Of a DNA stretch of 10,783 nt, positions 1 through 5,970 are shown in pieces. The translations under genes and the position numbers were made by a program. The DNA lies in the NCBI GenBank assembly GCA_902796465.1, contig CADBPK010000047.1:1-10783 (forward strand), given 5' to 3'. Under the pieces are notes generated by a model. The model saw only the letters and a program-made list of their open reading frames with translations, did no database searches and was not told the origin of the DNA. This stretch comes from an uncultured Erysipelotrichaceae bacterium (GTDB lineage Bacteria; Bacillota_I; Bacilli_A; Erysipelotrichales; Erysipelotrichaceae). The number at the start of each line of letters is the position of its first letter. Positions within the stretch are counted from its first letter, which is position 1.

Positions 1-86
1 AAGCTCGGGTAATCTGAACACACTGGTGTTCTTGGCCGAGAAGCCCCCACCTCTAAGCTTAAGCGAAGGTGGTGGGAGTATGTCAC
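1..86 (+). mobile_element. Right end of an IS200/IS605-family (tnpB-type) element, partial
   Basis: The segment contains a strong hairpin: CCCCCACCT at 44-52 pairs with AGGTGGTGGG at 67-76 with one bulged T, and the loop holds the palindrome TAAGCTTA. It is followed by GGGAG and ATGTCA-like bases up to about 86. A subterminal hairpin, then GGGAG and a short ATGTCA or GTTCAA end, is from memory the typical right end of tnpB-carrying IS200/IS605 (IS1341-type) elements. These elements have no inverted repeats and make no target duplication. The orientation puts tnpB to the left of the window on the plus strand. A TAA at 10-12 in frame 1 might be its stop codon, but no TnpB motif is in view, so no coding region is called. 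The exact element boundary (83-89) cannot be fixed without an empty site. A stand-alone stable RNA is the main alternative. Confidence 0.55.
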
Positions 87-106
87 TCAGCGAATCTCCA
101 TGCCGA
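1..106 (+). ncRNA. Putative 3' part of a TnpB omega RNA with guide reading into trpS
   Basis: In characterised tnpB elements the omega (right-end) RNA spans the 3' end of tnpB and the right end of the element, and its guide is the DNA just outside. Here the scaffold would be the stretch ending at about 86 with its 44-76 hairpin. The guide would be roughly the next 16-20 bases (87-106), which are the stop codon and last codons of trpS read antisense. The scaffold assignment rests on the hairpin and end sequence only; the 5' part of the RNA lies outside the window. This is an inference that follows from the mobile-element call. Confidence 0.35.
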
Positions 107-1073
107 TCGCCTGCTGTACCTGTTTCAGTTTGACGGAAGCGTACGCGGAAGCCTTTTCCGCACCTTCCTTCAGCGTCTTTTCGATCAGGTCAGAAGAGAT
201 GATCTCATTGTATCTTGTCTGGATGGTTTCCAGTGTACTGCATACGCTGTCTGCCACAGCACGCTTGAAATCACCGTATCCTTTTCCTTCGAATTCCTTT
301 TCGATATCTTCCAGTGATTTGCCGGTCAGGGACGACATGATCTGCATAAGGTTGGAAACACCCGGCTGGTTCTCCGGATCAAAATGGACTTTGCCGATAC
401 TGTCCGTAACGGCGCTCATGACTTTCTTTCTTGCTTTCGGCAGGGGATCCAGCAGGTAGATGCATCCTTTGTCCGTTCCGTCGGATTTTGACATTTTTTT
501 GGAAGGATCCGAAAGGGACATGATGCGCGCACCTACTTTCGGCACAGCCGGTTCCGGAATGCGGAACAGTTTTCCGTACCGGTTATTCATACGGATGGCG
601 ACATCGCGGCAGAGTTCCACATGCTGTTTCTGGTCTTCACCGACAGGGACATAATCAGGATCATAGATCAGGATATCGGCAGCCATCAGGGTGGGGTAGG
701 TATATAAGCCGCCGGAAAGGTTCTTTTCGCCCTTGGCCTGTTTATCCTTGAACTGGGTCATGCGGTTGAGCTCGCCGAGATATGTATGGCAGCACATGAT
801 ATAACCGAGCTGGGCATGCGCAGGAACATCTGTCTGCAGGAAGATCGTACTCTTTTCCGGATCCAGGCCGCAGGCGAGATACAGGGCAACGCAGTCTTTC
901 AGATTCTTCTGCAGTTCTTCCGGATCCTGCGGCACTGTGATGCAGTGCAGATTCGCAATGAACGCGATCATTTCATATTCATCCTGGTTTTCCACAAAAT
1001 GGCGCAGAGCTCCGATATAGTTGCCAAGATGGAGCTGACCTGTCGGCTTGATGCCGCTCAGCATTCGTTTCAT
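87..1073 (-). CDS. trpS: Tryptophanyl-tRNA synthetase
   Basis: This is a class Ic aminoacyl-tRNA synthetase that charges tRNA-Trp with tryptophan using ATP in the cytoplasm. From the start at 1073 it has 328 residues, the usual length for a bacterial TrpRS. The HIGH-type motif is HLGN (residues 15-18, after the typical SGIKPTG), GEDQKQH lies at about 145-151 in the Rossmann core, and KMSKS at 193-197 is intact. The frame extends upstream to an ATG at 1097. The ATG at 1073 is preferred because GGAGGT (1086-1081) sits 7 bases before it and the protein then begins with the conserved MKRMLSGIKPTGQ. The gene stands alone on the minus strand, preceded by a tryptophan-type T-box leader, so expression should rise when tRNA-Trp is uncharged. 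Its stop codon (87-89) touches the putative insertion element, and no terminator of its own is visible before the window edge. Confidence 0.97.
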   Translation of the reverse strand: MKRMLSGIKPTGQLHLGNYIGALRHFVENQDEYEMIAFIANLHCITVPQDPEELQKNLKDCVALYLACGLDPEKSTIFLQTDVPAHAQLGYIMCCHTYLGELNRMTQFKDKQAKGEKNLSGGLYTYPTLMAADILIYDPDYVPVGEDQKQHVELCRDVAIRMNNRYGKLFRIPEPAVPKVGARIMSLSDPSKKMSKSDGTDKGCIYLLDPLPKARKKVMSAVTDSIGKVHFDPENQPGVSNLMQIMSSLTGKSLEDIEKEFEGKGYGDFKRAVADSVCSTLETIQTRYNEIISSDLIEKTLKEGAEKASAYASVKLKQVQQAIGMEIR

Positions 1074-1080
1074 ATGATTT

Positions 1081-1086
1081 ACCTCC
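1081..1086 (-). promoter_or_regulatory. Ribosome binding site that decides the trpS start
   Basis: GGAGGT on the minus strand lies 7 bases before the ATG at 1073 and inside the alternative reading that would start at 1097, so it supports the shorter protein. It directly follows a run of eight T (1094-1087). Confidence 0.8.
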
Positions 1087-1094
1087 AAAAAAAA

Positions 1095-1278
1095 CACCTT
1101 TCTTTTACGAAGGGACGCAGTAACTGCGCGGTGCCACCCAACTTATCCCCGGAGGGATCACTCAATTTATTTGTTTATGCTCATAAGTGCCAATGGCATC
1201 GATATGTATCGGCAGCTCGCATCAACCGCTGTCTTTCTGAAGAGGAACATATCTTACCCCGCTTAATCAACGCAAACT
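1095..1278 (-). promoter_or_regulatory. T-box riboswitch leader of trpS (tryptophan)
   Basis: The minus strand carries TGGGTGGCACCGCG at 1140-1127, which matches the T-box consensus AGGGTGGNACCGCG. It is followed by a matching antiterminator: GGG, the TGGCACC bulge (UGG(N) pairs with the tRNA NCCA end), then CGCAG-TTA-CTGCG and CCC, at about 1139-1112. Further 5' is a stem I-like region. ATATGT (about 1252-1247) pairs with ACATAT (about 1207-1202), enclosing a GCGGTTGATGCGAGCTGC apical segment. TGG at 1192-1190, followed by CACTTATGAGC, is the likely specifier codon, which agrees with the downstream trpS. A small TCCC-TCCG-GGGA hairpin (about 1157-1146) lies between stem I and the T box. The terminator stem is weak and its T8 run abuts the ribosome binding site, so the mode of control is not certain. 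The boundaries are approximate. Confidence 0.92.
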
Positions 1279-1279
1279 C

Positions 1280-1308
1280 ATTAAAACATATTCAAACATT
1301 GTTTTCAA
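1280..1308 (-). promoter_or_regulatory. Predicted promoter of trpS
   Basis: The minus strand reads TTGAAA (1308-1303), a 17-base spacer, then TTTAAT (1285-1280) with an upstream TG at the extended -10 position. Transcription would start near 1273, which places the whole T-box leader in the transcript. Confidence 0.6.
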
Positions 1309-1332
1309 CTATATCCTTTTACCGTAATGGAA

Positions 1333-1341
1333 TGATATAAT
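1333..1341 (+). promoter_or_regulatory. Predicted extended -10 promoter of spx
   Basis: TGATATAAT gives a perfect -10 hexamer (1336-1341) with a TG extension. The -35 region around 1313-1318 is poor. The start would be near 1348, leaving a short leader of about 15 bases that holds AAAGGAG before the ATG at 1363. Confidence 0.55.
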
Positions 1342-1362
1342 AAATACTCAAAGGAGTGAGAT

Positions 1363-1800
1363 ATGATCGTTTTGTACACATCCCCGGGATGCGCCAGCTG
1401 CCGTAAAGTTAAACAATGGCTGAAAGACAGAGGTCTTCCTTTCATCGAAAAGAATATATTCAAGACCCTGCTGAACGACAATGAGATCAAACATCTGCTG
1501 ATGCGGTCCGAAAACGGAAGCGATGACATCATTTCAAAGCGCTCCAAGATCATCCAGGAAAACCGTGTCAATATCGATGATATGACAACAGATGAGCTGA
1601 TCTCTTTCATCAAGCAGAATCCAAGCGTTCTGAAACGTCCGATCATCATCAGCGAAAACAACTTCCAGGTAGGATACGACGAAGAAGAGATCGGCGTATT
1701 CGTCCCCCAGGAACTGCGCAATGTTGCGGCTTCGCAGTGCACAATAGAATGCCCGAGTTATGTGACATGCGCAAATGTCAGAGAAGACGGTGTTAAGTAA
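1363..1800 (+). CDS. spx: Spx-family transcriptional regulator with cysteine-rich C-terminal tail
   Basis: This is an ArsC-fold protein of the Spx family, which binds the alpha C-terminal domain of RNA polymerase and reprograms transcription under disulfide and other stress. The N-terminal LYTSPGCASCRK carries the redox CxxC switch (C10, C13). The segment around residues 46-60 (RSENGSDDIISKRS) and KRPIII (91-96) match the Spx core, and QVGYDEEEI follows at about 102-110. It has 145 residues where Spx is typically about 131. The extra tail carries three more cysteines (C126, C130, C136) in the pattern C-x3-C-x5-C, which B. subtilis Spx lacks. AAAGGAG precedes the ATG at a good distance. The gene is divergent from trpS and precedes mnmA by 39 bases, with an intrinsic terminator between or overlapping them. 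Family assignment is firm. Whether it is a functional equivalent of B. subtilis Spx or of a paralogue cannot be told. Confidence 0.92.
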   Translation: MIVLYTSPGCASCRKVKQWLKDRGLPFIEKNIFKTLLNDNEIKHLLMRSENGSDDIISKRSKIIQENRVNIDDMTTDELISFIKQNPSVLKRPIIISENNFQVGYDEEEIGVFVPQELRNVAASQCTIECPSYVTCANVREDGVK

Positions 1801-1819
1801 TGACTTGCGTCTTCTTTTT
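1781..1819 (+). terminator. Intrinsic terminator overlapping the end of spx
   Basis: AGAAGACG (1782-1789) pairs perfectly with CGTCTTCT (1808-1815). Inside, AAGT (1795-1798) pairs with ACTT (1803-1806), and T residues follow to 1819. The left arm lies within the last codons of spx, so ribosomes finishing spx would cover it. It lies just upstream of mnmA and may limit read-through into it. Confidence 0.75.
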
Positions 1820-1839
1820 CGTATCATGAGGATTTTTAT

Positions 1840-2982
1840 ATGAAAATACTTGTAGGATTATCCGGCGGCGTAGACAGTGCCGTCGCAGCATATCTTCTGA
1901 AAGAGCAGGGGCATGATGTCACCTGTGCTTTTATGCGCAACTGGGATTCCGCCAGCAACAACGACGTGGAAGGGAACCCGACCGTGAATGATGATGTCTG
2001 CCCGCAGGAGACCGATTATCAGGATGCTGTAAAAGCAGCTGAAAAACTCGGTCTGCCGCTGATGCGCGTCGACTATATCAAAGAATACTGGGATGATGTA
2101 TTTGAGACATTTCTCAGCGAATATAAAAAGGGGAGGACACCGAATCCGGATATCCTCTGCAACAGATATATCAAATTTGACCGGTTTTATCACTTTGCGG
2201 AAGTACACGGTTTTGAAAAGCTCGCAACAGGGCATTACTGCGACCTGACAGTACGGGACGGAAGGCCTGCGCTGTATAAAGCTTCCGACCGGAACAAGGA
2301 CCAGTCCTACTTCCTCGGCGAGATACGCCGCGAAGTTCTTGACCATATTCTTTTCCCACTTGGCAAGGTAACGAAACCGGAAGTGCGTAGGATCGCGCAT
2401 GAACTGGATCTTTCCGTAGCGGACAAAAAGGATTCCACCGGCATCTGTTTTATCGGTGAGCGGGATTTCCGCCGATTTCTCAGCAACTATCTCCCGATGA
2501 AGCACGGCAGGATCATCAATATCGAAACCGGGGAAACGGTAGGCGAACATAAAGGCGTACTTTACTATACTGTCGGACAGCGGAAAGGTCTGGACATCGG
2601 AGGCATCGGCCCGTTCTTCGTGGCAGGCAAGGATGTTGTCAGAAACGAACTTTATGTAGTCGGTGCCGGTCATGAAGACCTGCTGTATTCCGATGCCTGT
2701 CTGGTAGAGGATGTCAACTGGCTGATGGATGAATGCGATACGCTTGCCTGCACCGCCAAATTCAGGTACCGCCAGCCGGACCAGGATGTAGTTCTGGAAT
2801 GGGTTGATGCGTCCCATATCCTCCTGAAATACCCTCAGACCGTCCGCTCCGTCACCTGCGGACAGGAAGCTGTGGTATATGATCACGACGCTGTCCGGTG
2901 TGCGGGCAGGATCTGTGCAGTATATAAAAACGGCAGGGATATCTCTGAAATCATAAAAGGAATGATGCAGAATGCGGGATGA
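1840..2982 (+). CDS. mnmA: tRNA-specific 2-thiouridylase
   Basis: MnmA places sulfur on U34 of tRNA-Lys, tRNA-Glu and tRNA-Gln in the cytoplasm, activating the uridine with ATP and taking sulfur from a cysteine desulfurase persulfide. The 380-residue length is normal. The N-terminal PP-loop SGGVDS is at residues 8-13. The catalytic cysteine lies in TPNPDILCN (C107) and the second, persulfide-forming cysteine in STGICFIG (C203), both at expected positions. Further conserved blocks are ATGHY (about 129-133), KDQSYFL (about 153-159) and YYTVGQRKGL before the C-terminal beta-barrel domain. GAGGA (1828-1832) lies 7 bases before the ATG. No dedicated promoter is seen. Expression probably comes from spx read-through or a promoter inside spx. 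The 3' end overlaps recD2 by 11 bases. Confidence 0.97.
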   Translation: MKILVGLSGGVDSAVAAYLLKEQGHDVTCAFMRNWDSASNNDVEGNPTVNDDVCPQETDYQDAVKAAEKLGLPLMRVDYIKEYWDDVFETFLSEYKKGRTPNPDILCNRYIKFDRFYHFAEVHGFEKLATGHYCDLTVRDGRPALYKASDRNKDQSYFLGEIRREVLDHILFPLGKVTKPEVRRIAHELDLSVADKKDSTGICFIGERDFRRFLSNYLPMKHGRIINIETGETVGEHKGVLYYTVGQRKGLDIGGIGPFFVAGKDVVRNELYVVGAGHEDLLYSDACLVEDVNWLMDECDTLACTAKFRYRQPDQDVVLEWVDASHILLKYPQTVRSVTCGQEAVVYDHDAVRCAGRICAVYKNGRDISEIIKGMMQNAG

Positions 2983-5188
2983 AGCTGTCACATTAAACGG
3001 CAAAGCGGTTCATATTGTCTTCCGCAGTGAAGACACTTTTTATACTGTCATGAAGTTCCGGATCAATGATGAATTTGAAAAGATCATCACTGTGACAGGC
3101 ATCATGCCCAGTGTGGAAAAAGAAGTCCTGTATGATATCACCGGACATTATACCGAACATCCGAAATACGGCATGCAGTTCCAGATGGAAACATACCAGC
3201 GCTCTCTGCCGGAGGAAAAAAGCGGCATTATCCGGTATCTGTCCGGCCCGCTCTTTCCGGGCATCGGAAAGAAAACAGCCGAGAAAATAGCTAAAACGCT
3301 TGGCACTGACTGCCTGAAAATGATCAGGGAAGACTATCACTGCCTGGAAACCGTGGAAGGCCTGAATCCGGAAAAGATCAGGATCATACATGAAGGCATG
3401 CAGAATGAAGACAACGGACTTGAAGAACTCGTCCGCTTCCTGAATATCCACGGGATCGGCATCCGTAACCTGATCCGCATCAACCGGGTATACGGACGCC
3501 GGGCGCTTGACAAGATCAGGGAGAATCCATACCGCGTCATTGAAGAATGTGACGGATTCGGTTTCGCTACAGCAGATAAGATCGCAATGCATCTGGGATT
3601 CGCTGAAGACGATGAAAGACGTCTTTACGCCTTTTTCGTATCTCTTGTTATGGATCTGTGCATGGCAAAAGGTGATTCCTATGTGACCGCGGATGAACTG
3701 TTCGAAGCATTCCGTAAAAAGACTAAAGGCATCGAAACAGATCCGGATGCACTGCTCGATCAGGCTGTACTGAGAAGAAGCCTCCATGTGGAAGATGACA
3801 GGATCTATGCCATCAGCCAGTACGAAGCGGAGAAATACACAGCGCACTTTCTGGCTAATTTCCCGTTTAAGGAACTGGATCCATTTGACGAAGATCTTCT
3901 GGAACGTTATCTGGAGTCGTTCAGCGCCTCGATTAACATTGAATACGACGAGATCCAGAAACAGACGATCCGCTCTGTCATGGATCATCCATTCTCTATT
4001 ATCACAGGCGGTCCCGGCACCGGCAAAACAACGATCATCCGGGCGCTGACGGAAATGTTCCGCAGACTGTATCCTGCCAGCAATGTCATATGTGCAGCTC
4101 CGACCGGAAGAGCGGCCAAACGCATGTCGGAAATGACGGAAACCGACGCTTCCACGGTACACTCCATCCTGCAGTGGGATCTGGAAACGAATACCTTCGG
4201 CAAAGATGAAAACAATCCCCTGGAAGCAGACATCCTCATCGTCGATGAGTTTTCCATGGTCGATATATGGCTTTTCTACAACCTCCTCAAAGCAAGCGTC
4301 AATGTCCGCAAGATCATCCTGATCGGCGATGAAAACCAGCTTCCGAGCGTCGGCCCGGGCTGTGTCCTGCGTGACCTGACGGCTTCCTCACTGTTCCCGG
4401 TCAGCCGTCTTGAAACGATCTACCGGCAGAAAGAGGGAAGTGATGTCATTGCCCTTGCGCATGATATCCTGCATGATGAAACCGATCTGGACAAATACAG
4501 GAATGAAGTGGCATTCCTGGAATGTGATTACAAGGATCTGCGAAACCGGATCGTATTCATCGTCCAGAATGCACTGGATAAAGGATATGACATCGATGAT
4601 ATCCAGGTTTTATCCCCGATGTACAGCGGCAATGCCGGGATCGATGTGCTCAATAACACACTCCAGGCCGCTTTCAATCCGCCGGATCCGTTCAAAAAGG
4701 AGATCCGCATCGGCTACACACGCTTCCGTGAAGGAGACAAGATCCTGCAGTTAAAAAACCAGCCGGATGATGATGTATACAACGGGGATATCGGTATCCT
4801 CGCCGAAATACTTGAAGCAGATGAAACAGATACGGGAAAGAAAACACTTGTGGTGGACTTCAACGGTATTATCGTGGAGTACACCCAGGAGACCTGGAAT
4901 CATATCACACTTGCATACTGCATCAGCGTCCATAAATCACAGGGCAGTGAATACCCCATCGTCGTCATGCCGTTTACCGCCCAGCATACGGTCATGCTGC
5001 AGAGAAAACTGATCTATACCGCTGTTACCCGTGCCCGTAAAGCCCTCGTCATGCTTGGTGACAAACAGGCATTCCTGAAAGGCATCAGTACAATGGAGCG
5101 GCATGTCAGGAATACAACCCTGCAGCAGAGACTCGGTAAAATGATGCAGTCCCCGGACCCGTTCGCGGATCTGACCGATTACGAATAA
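2972..5188 (+). CDS. recD2: RecD2-type ATP-dependent DNA helicase (YrrC family)
   Basis: RecD2 is a 5'-3' superfamily 1B helicase found in bacteria without RecBC; in Bacillus and Deinococcus it acts in DNA repair and fork maintenance. The 738-residue protein has an N-terminal OB-like part (about 1-75) and helix-hairpin-helix segments at GIGKKTA (97-103), GIGIR (161-165) and GFGFATAD (195-202). The helicase core follows: Walker A GGPGTGKTT (346-354), Walker B DEFSM (425-429), GDENQLPSVGPG (452-463), YRQ (484-486), HKSQGSEY (654-661) and AVTRAR (684-689). All motifs are intact. The start at 2972 lies inside the end of mnmA, with AAAAGGA about 10 bases before it. Later starts would remove the conserved N-terminal strand. 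The overlap suggests translational coupling with mnmA. Confidence 0.97.
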   Translation: MRDEAVTLNGKAVHIVFRSEDTFYTVMKFRINDEFEKIITVTGIMPSVEKEVLYDITGHYTEHPKYGMQFQMETYQRSLPEEKSGIIRYLSGPLFPGIGKKTAEKIAKTLGTDCLKMIREDYHCLETVEGLNPEKIRIIHEGMQNEDNGLEELVRFLNIHGIGIRNLIRINRVYGRRALDKIRENPYRVIEECDGFGFATADKIAMHLGFAEDDERRLYAFFVSLVMDLCMAKGDSYVTADELFEAFRKKTKGIETDPDALLDQAVLRRSLHVEDDRIYAISQYEAEKYTAHFLANFPFKELDPFDEDLLERYLESFSASINIEYDEIQKQTIRSVMDHPFSIITGGPGTGKTTIIRALTEMFRRLYPASNVICAAPTGRAAKRMSEMTETDASTVHSILQWDLETNTFGKDENNPLEADILIVDEFSMVDIWLFYNLLKASVNVRKIILIGDENQLPSVGPGCVLRDLTASSLFPVSRLETIYRQKEGSDVIALAHDILHDETDLDKYRNEVAFLECDYKDLRNRIVFIVQNALDKGYDIDDIQVLSPMYSGNAGIDVLNNTLQAAFNPPDPFKKEIRIGYTRFREGDKILQLKNQPDDDVYNGDIGILAEILEADETDTGKKTLVVDFNGIIVEYTQETWNHITLAYCISVHKSQGSEYPIVVMPFTAQHTVMLQRKLIYTAVTRARKALVMLGDKQAFLKGISTMERHVRNTTLQQRLGKMMQSPDPFADLTDYE

Positions 5189-5208
5189 ATGTTTAATGGG
5201 GGAGACTC

Positions 5209-5919
5209 ATGCGCATCGGACTGGTTTCATACAGATGTGAAAACAATAATATTCCTTTTAATTTGCACCAGATCGAAAGCGCTCTGAAGGAAACGAAAGG
5301 AAAAACGGATCTTCTTTGTTTCGGCGAAGCATTCCTGCAGGGATTTGATTCACTGATCTGGGAGTATGAAACAGATCAGAAAACTGCTGTTGCTGCAGAT
5401 GGCGAGATCATACAGCAGCTGTGCCGATGGACAGAAGAATACGGGACAGCTCTGCTGACCGGTTATATTGAGAAAGCAGATGATAAGATCTATTCATCCT
5501 GCATCGTTATCGCAGAGGGAAATATCCTGTTTAATTACCGTAGGATAACGAAAGGATGGAAAGAGTACCGCCGGACAGATTCACATTACTGTGAAGGATC
5601 AGAAGTCAGTTCTTTTCGTTTGCACGGCACCAATATACGAATTGCTTTATGCGGTGATCTGTGGGATAAACCGGATCGGTTCAAAACAGATGATCTTCTG
5701 ATATGGCCGGTATATGTAAACTATTCTGTCAGCGAATGGGAAAACGGTATCCTGACGGAATATGCGCTGCAGGCTTGTAAAGCAGCTTCCCGCACACTGA
5801 TGGTCAACCCGCTTGATACAGATCCCGTGAATCATGGCGGAGCCTTCTTTTTCCAAAGCGGAAAGATCAAAGACAGTATTCCGTTTGACCGGGAAGGGAT
5901 ACTTATCGCGGAAATATAA
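5209..5919 (+). CDS. Short carbon-nitrogen hydrolase (nitrilase superfamily), substrate unknown
   Basis: This 236-residue cytoplasmic protein has the nitrilase/amidase fold signature. The catalytic glutamate is in LLCFGEAFLQGF (E40) and the catalytic cysteine in IALCGDLWDKP (C148); the final strand HGGAFFFQSGKIKDSIPFDREG is also typical. The family normally has lysine two residues after the tyrosine of YRK-x-H. Here the segment is NYRRITKGWKEYR, with arginine at that place (R112) and lysines at 115 and 118. The catalytic lysine is therefore displaced, or this is a subgroup with another spacing. The protein is somewhat shorter than the usual 260-300 residues but has both ends. GGGGGAG about 5 bases before the ATG supports the start. 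It follows recD2 after 20 bases and is probably the last gene of the spx-side transcript. Amidase or carbamoylase activity is likely; the substrate cannot be read from the sequence. Confidence 0.85.
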   Translation: MRIGLVSYRCENNNIPFNLHQIESALKETKGKTDLLCFGEAFLQGFDSLIWEYETDQKTAVAADGEIIQQLCRWTEEYGTALLTGYIEKADDKIYSSCIVIAEGNILFNYRRITKGWKEYRRTDSHYCEGSEVSSFRLHGTNIRIALCGDLWDKPDRFKTDDLLIWPVYVNYSVSEWENGILTEYALQACKAASRTLMVNPLDTDPVNHGGAFFFQSGKIKDSIPFDREGILIAEI

Positions 5920-5970
5920 AAAAGCTTTCGCTTTACTGTCCTCAGGGCAGCAGGTGAAAGCTTTTATAAA
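5918..5970. terminator. Bidirectional intrinsic terminator between convergent genes
   Basis: AAAAGCTTTC (5920-5929) pairs with GAAAGCTTTT (5956-5965), and inside it CTGTCC-TCA-GGGCAG forms an upper stem. The plus-strand product ends in TTTTA and the minus-strand product in a run of six T, so it can serve the nitrilase gene and the patatin gene. Its right arm includes the first two bases of the patatin stop codon complement (5964-5966). Confidence 0.85.

Noticed and set aside
40..80. Hairpin considered as part of 6S RNA or as the terminator of trpS
   Set aside because: No run of T follows the hairpin in the trpS direction, and I could not match 6S RNA features; the order hairpin, GGGAG, ATGTCA fits a tnpB element end better, though not with certainty.
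69..654. Three plus-strand open frames inside the trpS region
   Set aside because: They are antisense to a gene with every TrpRS motif and show no recognisable protein features or ribosome binding sites.
1858..3003. A 381-codon minus-strand open frame over mnmA
   Set aside because: It lies opposite a clear MnmA with both catalytic cysteines; its translation has no family features.
2993..4162. A 389-codon minus-strand open frame over recD2
   Set aside because: It is antisense to an intact RecD2 and its translation is histidine, phenylalanine and cysteine rich without motifs, as expected for a shadow frame.
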